From Mariprofundaceae bacterium (GTDB lineage: Bacteria > Pseudomonadota > Zetaproteobacteria > Mariprofundales > Mariprofundaceae), in the NCBI GenBank assembly GCA_030950835.1, contig JAUZQU010000177.1:1-9195 (forward strand): a stretch of DNA of 9,195 nucleotides. The letters run 5' to 3'. A model generated the notes under the pieces. That model was not told the DNA's origin. It made no database searches and was given only the letters and a program-made list of their open reading frames with translations. The number at the start of each line of letters is the position of its first letter. The stretch's first letter is position 1. Of the stretch, positions 1-6,214 are shown in pieces. A program made the translations under genes and the position numbers.

Positions 1-1
1 A

Positions 2-691
2 GTCTTGGCAGATGATTTGGTTGAATTGGACCTCACCCATACAGGGGTAATTTTGATCATTATATTTTTGGTCCATTATGCCATTTTGAAATTTCGCTAC
101 CATGATGCCAGTGAAGTTCGGTTACGCAAAAAAATAGAAGAACAGTCGATGTTGGATGGGTTAACCAACTTGCCCAATCGCAGAAGCTTTGATAGGGCTT
201 TGCAGCAAGAGTGGCAACACTGTTTGCGTGCCGATTCACCTTTGGCTTTACTGCTCTGCGACATTGATTTCTTCAAAAATTATAACGACTCATTGGGGCA
301 TTTGGCAGGGGATGAATGTTTGAAAAAAGTGGCAAGAAGTCTGAGAAAAGCAGCACAAAGACCGACTGACTTTGTGGGCAGGTATGGTGGTGAGGAGTTT
401 GTCTTTGTCTTGCCCAACACAGACTTAGAGGGTGCATCTAAGGTGGCGAAAAGTGTACACCAACATTTGTTGGCAAGTAAAATTCAGCATGGGGCATCAG
501 AAGTTTCAGAGCATATCACCATGAGCATTGGCATTGCCGCATGCATTCCGAGCCAAGATGACTCTGCTATGGCACTGCTTGAAAGCAGTGATAAGCGTTT
601 GTATGCAGCCAAAGAACATGGGCGCAACCGCAGTGTTGCTGATGAAGCATTAGAAGCGATGCTGGATGAAGCTGTGGCAGACTTGTGTTGA
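2..691 (+). CDS. membrane-anchored GGDEF diguanylate cyclase (5' end outside window)
   Basis: This protein is likely to make cyclic di-GMP from two GTP at the inner membrane. Residue numbers run from a TTG codon at 5. A hydrophobic segment at about 14-29 is followed by a short linker and then a complete GGDEF domain, which starts with the DGLTNLPNRRSF signature (51-62). The metal-binding CDIDFFK motif is at 85-91 and the active-site GGEEF loop at 128-132. An RPTD at 119-122, five residues before GGEEF, matches the RxxD product-inhibition (I) site, so the enzyme should be both active and feedback inhibited. The reading frame is open to the first base and no ribosome site is visible. I therefore treat the gene as truncated on the left, and further membrane segments or a sensor domain may lie outside. 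It converges on argF with 14 bases between stops. The family call is secure; the input signal is unknown. Confidence 0.93.
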   Translation, partial: VLADDLVELDLTHTGVILIIIFLVHYAILKFRYHDASEVRLRKKIEEQSMLDGLTNLPNRRSFDRALQQEWQHCLRADSPLALLLCDIDFFKNYNDSLGHLAGDECLKKVARSLRKAAQRPTDFVGRYGGEEFVFVLPNTDLEGASKVAKSVHQHLLASKIQHGASEVSEHITMSIGIAACIPSQDDSAMALLESSDKRLYAAKEHGRNRSVADEALEAMLDEAVADLC

Positions 692-705
692 GGCGTGTGA
701 TGGCT

Positions 706-1623
706 TTAGTCGTTCACGTTTGCCAGCAAAAATTCCATCAACGCCTTTTGTGCATGTAAACGGTTCTCAGCTTCATCCCAAACCACAGATTGAGGGCCAT
801 CAATGACTTCAACAGCCACTTCTTCACCACGGTGAGCGGGTAAACAGTGCATAAATAAAGCATCTTTTCTTGCCGTCGCCATCAGTTTACTGTTGACCTG
901 ATAATGGGCAAAGGCTTGTTCGCGGATTTTCTGTTCTTCTTCTTGCCCCATAGATGCCCAAACATCGGTAGTTACCAAATCCGCGCCTTCCACGGCTTGT
1001 TGGGGAGAAGCACAAAGGGTGACATTGGCACCTAAAGAGCGGGCGCTGGCAAGCAAGGCAGGGTCAGGCAAATAACCATTGGGGCAGGCAAGATTGAGCT
1101 GATAACCAAAGGTAAGCGAGCCGTTAACCCATGAATGTGCCATATTGTTGCCATCGCCAATCCATGCCACAGTTTTACCAGCAATATCACCGCGATGCTC
1201 TACAAACGTCATCACATCGGCTAAAATTTGGCAAGGGTGAGCTAAATCGGTTAAAGCATTGATTACAGGAACGCTGGAATATTCAGCGAATTTTTGCACC
1301 ATGCTATGTTCAAAGGTACGAATCATCACCAAATCAACCATGCTCGAAATCACCCGTGCTGAATCTTCAATGGGTTCACCGCGCCCTAACTGGGTTGCGC
1401 CTGATTGCAAAAATAAAGCGTGTCCACCGAGTTGAAACATGCCTGTTTCAAAAGAAACACGGGTGCGGGTTGATGATTTATCAAAAATCATTGCCAAGGC
1501 TTTGCCCTCAAGTGTGGGGTGTGCTTCGCCTTGTCGCTGTTTAGCTTTGAGGACGATGCCGCGCTGGATGATGTTGCTGGCTTCATCGCTGGTTAAGTCT
1601 TTGAGGGTAAGAAAGTGTTTCAT
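706..1623 (-). CDS. argF: ornithine carbamoyltransferase
   Basis: It transfers the carbamoyl group of carbamoyl phosphate to ornithine, giving citrulline in cytoplasmic arginine synthesis. The 305-residue length is normal for the family. The carbamoyl-phosphate loop STRTR is at 51-55, HPCQ at 129-132, an ornithine-side motif DGNNMAHSW at 157-165, DVWASMGQEEE at 220-230, and the HCLPAHR cysteine loop at 259-265. The DVWxSMGQE and HCLPAHRG motifs separate it from aspartate carbamoyltransferase. Its ATG overlaps the TGA of argD by four bases (ATGA), and an AAGGA lies eight bases before the start, inside argD. Translation is thus probably coupled to argD. An anabolic role is inferred from the argD neighbour and the absence of arcA or arcC nearby. 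No ArgR operator was recognised. Confidence 0.97.
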   Translation of the reverse strand: MKHFLTLKDLTSDEASNIIQRGIVLKAKQRQGEAHPTLEGKALAMIFDKSSTRTRVSFETGMFQLGGHALFLQSGATQLGRGEPIEDSARVISSMVDLVMIRTFEHSMVQKFAEYSSVPVINALTDLAHPCQILADVMTFVEHRGDIAGKTVAWIGDGNNMAHSWVNGSLTFGYQLNLACPNGYLPDPALLASARSLGANVTLCASPQQAVEGADLVTTDVWASMGQEEEQKIREQAFAHYQVNSKLMATARKDALFMHCLPAHRGEEVAVEVIDGPQSVVWDEAENRLHAQKALMEFLLANVND

Positions 1624-2801
1624 GTGTGCATTCCTTGCATACTTTTTTCAACTAAAAACAAAGCTTGTTCAACTTCTGCAGCAGTGATGGTTAAGGCAGG
1701 TAAAAAGCGCAAAACTTGTGGCCCTGCACCTAAAATTAACAACCCATGCTCACGGCAAGCGTGAATAATGGGGGCAACATCGATGTTGGCAGCCAAACCC
1801 AAGAGTAAACCTTGTCCGCGCACTTCATCGAAGCAGTCATATTGCGCTACCAAATTCTGCAATCCTGTTTGCATTTGAGCGCTGCGCTGTTGTACATTGC
1901 TCAACAAATCATCACGCTCAATCACCTCCAGCACGGTTAACGCCGCCGCACAAGACATGGGATTACCACCAAATGTAGAGCCATGCGAACCTGCATTTAA
2001 AGCAGGGCTGACTTGAGCAGAAGCCAACATCGCACCAATAGGGATGCCGCCACCTAGCCCTTTGGCAAGGGTAAGAATATCAGGTCGAATGCCTGCTTGT
2101 TCAAAGGCAAACATAGTTCCACAACGACCAACACCTGTTTGAATCTCATCCAAAATCAACAAAATACCATGTTTATCACACAGCTGGCGCACGGCTTGTA
2201 AATAAGCTGCTTGGGCAAGATGGACACCGCCTTCGCCTTGCAAAGGCTCCAGTAAAATAGCCGCAGTGTTGTCATCAATAGCCTTGCTTAAAGCTTGAAT
2301 ATCATTGAGCGGCACATGTTGAAAACCAAGGGGTAATGGGTCAAATCCAACTTTGATTTTATCTTGTCCTGTAGCCGTCAGGGTTTGCATGGTGCGCCCG
2401 TGGAAGGATTGGGTGGCAGTAATAATGTGGCGACGCGGTGATTGTTGGTCAAAAAAGTATTTACGCACGATTTTGATGGCAGCTTCATTGGCTTCTGCGC
2501 CTGAATTGCAGAAAAAGACGCTGTTTAAACCTGAAAGCTGGCATAAACGTGTCGCTAAGGCATTTTGTTGCGGAATATGGTAAAGATTGGAGCAATGTAA
2601 CATGGTTGCGGCTTGTTCGCTGATGGTTTTGACCAAATCAGGGTGGGCATGACCAAGGGTGTTCACGGCAATACCAGAGACAAAGTCTAAGTATGATTTT
2701 CCTGCCTCATCCCATACAAACGCCCCTTTGCCTTGCTTTAGGGTTAAAGGGAAACGGGCATAGGTTGGCATCACATGATTGGCTTGGTTAGATGGATTCA
2801 T
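1620..2801 (-). CDS. argD: acetylornithine aminotransferase (class III, PLP-dependent)
   Basis: It interconverts N-acetylornithine and N-acetylglutamate semialdehyde using 2-oxoglutarate, with pyridoxal phosphate as cofactor. Many ArgD enzymes also act on N-succinyl-diaminopimelate in lysine synthesis. The 393 residues carry the class III features in order: SGAEANEAAIK at 100-110, FHGRT at 133-137, LEPLQGEGGV at 184-193, LDEIQTGVGR at 217-226 with the cofactor-binding Asp, the Schiff-base lysine K247 in TLAKGLGGG, and GSTFGGNP at 274-281. Adjacent argF supports the arginine role over ornithine or GABA aminotransferase. The start is uncertain: no clear Shine-Dalgarno precedes the ATG at 2801, and a second in-frame ATG lies ten codons in. 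I keep the first because it follows the slt gene by only 59 bases. Confidence 0.95.
   Translation of the reverse strand: MNPSNQANHVMPTYARFPLTLKQGKGAFVWDEAGKSYLDFVSGIAVNTLGHAHPDLVKTISEQAATMLHCSNLYHIPQQNALATRLCQLSGLNSVFFCNSGAEANEAAIKIVRKYFFDQQSPRRHIITATQSFHGRTMQTLTATGQDKIKVGFDPLPLGFQHVPLNDIQALSKAIDDNTAAILLEPLQGEGGVHLAQAAYLQAVRQLCDKHGILLILDEIQTGVGRCGTMFAFEQAGIRPDILTLAKGLGGGIPIGAMLASAQVSPALNAGSHGSTFGGNPMSCAAALTVLEVIERDDLLSNVQQRSAQMQTGLQNLVAQYDCFDEVRGQGLLLGLAANIDVAPIIHACREHGLLILGAGPQVLRFLPALTITAAEVEQALFLVEKSMQGMHT
1632..1636 (-). promoter_or_regulatory. ribosome binding site of argF
   Basis: AAGGA on the minus strand lies eight bases before the argF ATG and within the last codons of argD. It supports the start at 1623 and coupled translation. 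Confidence 0.6.
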
Positions 2802-2860
2802 GGGGTAAGGTTAAAGGTTTTTCTGCTTAGGCTCAAACATTCATCGCAGATACGCTTTGT

Positions 2861-3523
2861 TTATTCAAACCTAGCGACTTGAGAAAAGACTTTGTTGGGG
2901 TATTTATCTTTGCCCAAAGAACCATTGTAGGCGGCTAAAGCGCGGTGGGCAGTGCCGTAACGTTTGATATAGTGTTTGAGAATCGCACAGCCATAGCGGA
3001 TATTGGTTTCGACATCATAAAGGTTGTCTTTATCGCTGCCCAACTCCTTTTTCCAAAAGGGCATGATCTGCATCAAACCCTGCGCACCAACACTGCTCAC
3101 AGCATAAGGGTCAAAGCGCGATTCTATGGTCATCAAGGCTAAAATCATGGATGATTGTAGTTGATGACGCTGCCCATACACCCACACCCAACGGGCGATT
3201 TCTTGGGCCTCATGTTCGCTGCTGCCAAAGGCTTGGATGGTGGGGATGATTTGGCTGACCCAAGCATCACGTTCTACCTGCATGGTAGTATGACTAGCTT
3301 GCAAGGCGTGTTGCAGTTGTTGGCGTTCATCCTCGCTGACATCGAACAAGCCGACATGATGTTCGACAATACGCATGGTAGCGGTGGTTTGGGTGAGGCG
3401 TTGTTTCTCCTCATCGCTGCTCATCAGCCAAACAGGCAAGGTAAGAAGAAAACCCACCGCCAACATGACCACCAACACACCTTTATGGCGTGTGGTGGCA
3501 AGTTTTCTTAGCCATGGTTTCAT
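2861..3523 (-). CDS. membrane-anchored lytic transglycosylase, SLT (GH23-like) domain
   Basis: It probably cleaves the MurNAc-GlcNAc bond of peptidoglycan to give 1,6-anhydro ends on the periplasmic face. A basic N-terminus and a hydrophobic stretch at about 15-34 look like a signal anchor, with no lipobox Cys and no clear AxA cleavage site. A polar, partly helical linker (about 37-110) leads to the SLT domain at about 115-215. The catalytic glutamate is E134 in TIESRFDPYAVS, followed by GAQGLMQIMP (146-155), NIRYG (174-178) and LAAYNG (196-201). At 220 residues this is a small, single-domain member. I cannot match it with confidence to MltC, MltE, EmtA or Slt70, so I give no symbol. Its ATG overlaps the proS stop as ATGA, without a strong ribosome site, which suggests coupled translation. 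Confidence 0.9.
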   Translation of the reverse strand: MKPWLRKLATTRHKGVLVVMLAVGFLLTLPVWLMSSDEEKQRLTQTTATMRIVEHHVGLFDVSEDERQQLQHALQASHTTMQVERDAWVSQIIPTIQAFGSSEHEAQEIARWVWVYGQRHQLQSSMILALMTIESRFDPYAVSSVGAQGLMQIMPFWKKELGSDKDNLYDVETNIRYGCAILKHYIKRYGTAHRALAAYNGSLGKDKYPNKVFSQVARFE

Positions 3524-5250
3524 GTGTTGCTGCTTGGTATCTCTTGCACCATTTCTTGCAGCATCGTTTGGGCAGTTTGGCAGACTGCTGCTAAACTTGC
3601 CTCTGCTGCACCACCTAAGCGTGTTTTAAGCTCAAGTGTATCGCTTTCCAAACCTCTATCACCCACCACAATACGCAAAGGAATACCCATCAACTCGGCA
3701 TCTTTGAACTTCACACCAGGGCGCTCTTTGCGATCATCCCATAAGGCTTGAATATCTAAGTCGAGCAGCCCTTCATAAATCTGTTGTGAAGCAGCTAGGG
3801 CAGTTTCGCTTTTACCAAGCGTGATAACGGAAACTTGAAAAGGAGCCAGATGCACAGGCCAAGTGATGCCTGAATCATCATGGCATTGTTCGACAATCGC
3901 TGCCATTAAACGTGAGACCCCTATGCCATAACAACCCATGGTTGCCACAGCACGTTTGCCTTGTTCATCTTGAAACATCACTTCCATAGGTTTGGCATAG
4001 GCTGTACCCAAAGCAAAGATATGACCCACTTCAATGCCGCGAGACATGGCAATGTTTGCAGCACAATGGGTGCAGACATCACCTTCTTGGGTTTGACGCA
4101 AGTCGATATAGATCGCATTGGGCACATCACGCTGCAGATTTACAGCGCTGAGATGTTCGTCTTGTTGATTGCTGCCTGCAATCAGCCCGAAAGCACCTTG
4201 CAAACTGCTTTCGATATAAACAGGACAAGCCAAAGCTACAGGGCCTGAAAAACCAATGCTGCTTTGCAGTTGTTGTAAGGTTTCGCTAGACGCTAAATGA
4301 ATCTCATCTGCGCCCAAAGCACGAATCAATTTAATGTCTTGCACTTGGTCGCTACCGCGCACGCAAGCAGCAATATGTTGACCATCCAAATCACCACCAG
4401 TGATGGTGAAAATCAAGGTTTTGAGGAGTTGTGAAAGGGGTGCATTCAACAAAGATGCCACATCTTCTACCGCAGATGTTCGGGGTGTGCTGACGGTTTG
4501 TAAAGTCGAGTCGTCATAGCTGTAGGCAGGTGCTTTGGAGATTGCTTTTTCCACATTCGCCGCATAATCGCAGGCTGAACAGTGGGCAATCAAATCTTCA
4601 CCAGAATCGGCTAAAACATGAAATTCATGGCTAGCAGAGCCGCCAATAGAGCCGTTGTCCGCTTCTACAGCTCTAAACTTCAAATTTAAACGCGTGAAAA
4701 TACGTTGGTAGGTTTGATACATATTATCATATTCTTCGGCTAAGCAGCTTTCGTTAGCGTGGAAGGAATAGGCATCTTTCATCACAAACTCACGTCCGCG
4801 CATCAAACCAAAACGCGGGCGAATTTCATCGCGGAATTTATTTTGAATTTGGTAAAGGTTCATGGGCAGTTGTTTATAAGAGCGTAACTCTCGGCTCATC
4901 AAGTCGCAAATGACTTCTTCATGGGTAGGGCCAAGGCATGATTCATGTTGATGCCTGTCGTGAAAACGCAGCAGTTCAGGGCCATATTTGTCCCAACGCC
5001 CTGACTTTTTCCATAATTCAGAGGGCTGAACCATAGGTAAAAGTAATTCTTGTGCGCCTGCACGGTTCATTTCTTGGCGCACGACATGTTCAATGTTGCG
5101 CAAGACGCGTAAACCCATGGGTAAATAGTCGTAAACACCACTGGTTACACGGCGAATAAAACCAGCGCGTAGCAATAATTGATGGGAGACTACCTCGGCA
5201 TCAGCAGGGGTATCTCTAAGGGTTGGGGCTAATAATTTTGAATAACGCAT
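3520..5250 (-). CDS. proS: prolyl-tRNA synthetase, bacterial type with editing insertion
   Basis: It charges tRNA-Pro with proline in the cytoplasm. At 576 residues it is close to the roughly 570 of the bacterial (ProS type 1) form. The N-terminus MRYSKLLAPTLRD and class II motif 1 region lead to motif 2 at about 139-164 (FRDEIRPRFGLMRGREF, KDAYSFH). A YbaK-like editing insertion spans about 225-400, and motif 3 is at about 436-448 (ATMGCYGIGVSRL). The anticodon-binding domain closes the protein, with LWDDRKERPGVKFKDAEL at 503-520. In the insertion, K277 in LLKTLI probably matches the lysine needed to clear Ala-tRNA-Pro in E. coli; that is by analogy. CSAC (224-227) and CTHC (393-396) flank the insertion and could bind metal. 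The start is fixed by the conserved N-terminus although no Shine-Dalgarno is seen. It is the first gene of the minus-strand group. Confidence 0.98.
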   Translation of the reverse strand: MRYSKLLAPTLRDTPADAEVVSHQLLLRAGFIRRVTSGVYDYLPMGLRVLRNIEHVVRQEMNRAGAQELLLPMVQPSELWKKSGRWDKYGPELLRFHDRHQHESCLGPTHEEVICDLMSRELRSYKQLPMNLYQIQNKFRDEIRPRFGLMRGREFVMKDAYSFHANESCLAEEYDNMYQTYQRIFTRLNLKFRAVEADNGSIGGSASHEFHVLADSGEDLIAHCSACDYAANVEKAISKAPAYSYDDSTLQTVSTPRTSAVEDVASLLNAPLSQLLKTLIFTITGGDLDGQHIAACVRGSDQVQDIKLIRALGADEIHLASSETLQQLQSSIGFSGPVALACPVYIESSLQGAFGLIAGSNQQDEHLSAVNLQRDVPNAIYIDLRQTQEGDVCTHCAANIAMSRGIEVGHIFALGTAYAKPMEVMFQDEQGKRAVATMGCYGIGVSRLMAAIVEQCHDDSGITWPVHLAPFQVSVITLGKSETALAASQQIYEGLLDLDIQALWDDRKERPGVKFKDAELMGIPLRIVVGDRGLESDTLELKTRLGGAAEASLAAVCQTAQTMLQEMVQEIPSSNT

Positions 5251-5269
5251 GTGGCGAGGATAGGGCGCA

Positions 5270-5282
5270 GCAGCATGGCTGC
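5270..5282. repeat. short inverted repeat in the divergent control region
   Basis: GCAGC, three bases, then GCTGC form a perfect five-base inverted repeat. It lies in the presumed proS leader and upstream of the ferredoxin promoter. It could be a small hairpin or an operator. At this length chance is a fair explanation. Confidence 0.25.
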
Positions 5283-5293
5283 AAGCCTATTGT

Positions 5294-5322
5294 TTGGTGC
5301 GCACTACATTTTCGGTTATACT
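5294..5322 (+). promoter_or_regulatory. sigma-70-like promoter for the ferredoxin gene
   Basis: A -35 box TTGGTG (5294-5299) and a -10 box TATACT (5317-5322; one mismatch to consensus) are separated by exactly 17 bases. Transcription would begin near 5329, giving a leader of about 28 bases before the ATG at 5357. An eight-base palindrome GTGCGCAC (5297-5304) overlaps the -35 end and spacer and might bind a regulator. The promoter also argues against the longer in-frame reading from 5294. Confidence 0.6.
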
Positions 5323-5344
5323 GACGCGCAAAATCAGGTTTGAA
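5315..5344 (-). promoter_or_regulatory. sigma-70-like promoter for the proS-slt-argD-argF group
   Basis: Read on the minus strand, TTCAAA (5344-5339; four of six to consensus) and TATAAC (5320-5315; five of six) are 18 bases apart. Transcription would start near 5308 and leave a leader of about 57 bases before proS. The -10 box overlaps the plus-strand -10 box by four bases. The call is sequence-based inference. Confidence 0.45.
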
Positions 5345-5346
5345 TA

Positions 5347-5352
5347 TGAGGT
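5347..5352 (+). promoter_or_regulatory. ribosome binding site deciding the ferredoxin start
   Basis: TGAGGT lies four bases before the ATG at 5357. It supports this start over the in-frame TTG at 5294, which lies in the promoter. Confidence 0.6.
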
Positions 5353-5356
5353 AAAT

Positions 5357-5674
5357 ATGTCAGAAAAGTTAGTGATAGCACCCTACCAACGCCATGCTAT
5401 CTTGTGTACAGGAAAGTCGTGTGGTGAACAAGTGGGTTTGCTGAAATTCTTTAAAAAACGTATCGAGGAAGAAGGTTTGGCGCAAGGGGATACATCGGTG
5501 CGGGTAAATCGTGCGGGTTGTTTGGGGGTGTGTGCACAAGGACCAATTATGGTGGTGTACCCTGAGGGTGTTTGGTATTCGGATTTGGATGAAGCTAAAA
5601 TGGAGCAGATTATTCAAGGACATTTGAAAGGTGGCGAGGTGCAGCAGGCGTTGGCTTTTCATGCCCAAGCGTAG
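5357..5674 (+). CDS. thioredoxin-fold [2Fe-2S] ferredoxin, (2Fe-2S)-binding protein
   Basis: This is a small (105-residue) cytoplasmic iron-sulfur protein of the thioredoxin-like ferredoxin family, related to the NuoE cluster domain and to Shethna-type ferredoxins. The four probable cluster ligands are C17 and C22 (CTGKSC) and C55 and C59 (GCLGVCAQGP), the expected Cx4C and Cx3C pairs. The conserved segment after the second pair, PIMVVYPEGVWY (63-74), is typical. I chose the ATG at 5357 because a good ribosome site precedes it and the family normally begins about 15 residues before the first cysteine. Its redox partner is unknown. It has its own promoter and ends 53 bases before sspB, which may have a separate start site. 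The family call is firm; a specific role in electron transfer or iron-sulfur metabolism is not shown. Confidence 0.93.
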   Translation: MSEKLVIAPYQRHAILCTGKSCGEQVGLLKFFKKRIEEEGLAQGDTSVRVNRAGCLGVCAQGPIMVVYPEGVWYSDLDEAKMEQIIQGHLKGGEVQQALAFHAQA

Positions 5675-5694
5675 CCCTTGGCTTATAAATACGT

Positions 5695-5700
5695 TATACT
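5695..5700 (+). promoter_or_regulatory. possible -10 box for sspB operon
   Basis: TATACT, with the preceding GT, repeats the -10 context of the ferredoxin promoter. It would start transcription near 5707, ahead of the ATG at 5728. No good -35 box lies 16-18 bases upstream, so this is tentative and readthrough from the ferredoxin promoter is as likely. Confidence 0.35.
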
Positions 5701-5727
5701 TTGCCTCATAATGGAGTCTGTAAAATC

Positions 5728-6213
5728 ATGACAATTAACTTTACCGATGCTTTAAAAGCAAAGAAAATACGCGATTTTTTCAACCAACATGGGCGTGTTT
5801 ATATCGTTGTAGATGCGACCAGTGACGACATCACATTGCCTGACTTTTTGCGTGGCGACCCTGCTTTGCGCTTGGTATTGAATGTGCGTATGCCACAGCC
5901 GATTTATATCCGTGATACATTTATCGAATCGGACTTCTCTTTTTCTGGTGCAGTGTATACTTGCATCGTGCCTATGCATTTGATTTGGGCGACATATTTG
6001 CCTGGTGGTGATATGTCCACAGGTTTTGTGTGGGAAGAAGATGTGCCAGAGACAGTGCAGACTGTGATTGGGGCAGTGCGTGAGCTGAAAGATAGCCCCG
6101 CGCCTGAGTTGGCGGTGCTGAATCAAGCTTATGCAGCAAAAAAAGATACCGAAGCTGAACTTGATGCTGAACATAAAGGCAGGAAAGTACGGCATTTGCG
6201 GGTTGTAAAATAA
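5728..6213 (+). CDS. sspB: ClpXP adaptor SspB (stringent starvation protein B)
   Basis: SspB tethers ssrA-tagged and some other substrates to the ClpXP protease. The 161-residue protein has the expected layout. A globular substrate-binding domain covers about 8-102, with VYIVVDAT (24-31), the strand LRLVLNVR (47-54) and a hydrophobic PMHLIWATY segment (82-90) aligned by eye with the E. coli protein. A polar, charged flexible linker follows (about 118-156). The C-terminal LRVVK (157-161) is the ClpX-binding tail and matches the E. coli ending. The ATG at 5728 is preferred over the in-frame TTG at 5701, which lies next to the likely -10 box; GGAG at 5713-5716 is 11 bases before it. The usual partner sspA is not beside it. 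Only one base separates it from the DUF2066 gene. Confidence 0.9.
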   Translation: MTINFTDALKAKKIRDFFNQHGRVYIVVDATSDDITLPDFLRGDPALRLVLNVRMPQPIYIRDTFIESDFSFSGAVYTCIVPMHLIWATYLPGGDMSTGFVWEEDVPETVQTVIGAVRELKDSPAPELAVLNQAYAAKKDTEAELDAEHKGRKVRHLRVVK

Positions 6214-6214
6214 T

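Noticed and set aside
689..708. Bidirectional terminator between the GGDEF gene and argF
   Set aside because: Only 14 bases separate the stops and I found no clean stem or T-run on either strand.
2802..2860. Promoter for argD in the slt-argD gap
   Set aside because: A TTGAGC-like box with 17 bases to TAACCT is weak at the -10 box (three of six), so I could not support it.
2860..2875. ArgR-type half site (TTTGAATAAA on the minus strand) at the end of slt
   Set aside because: It encodes the last residues and stop of slt, lacks the second half site and is easily explained by chance.
5294..5356. 21-residue N-terminal extension of the ferredoxin from a TTG at 5294
   Set aside because: This stretch contains the probable promoter and the ribosome site for the ATG at 5357, and the extension does not look like a signal peptide.
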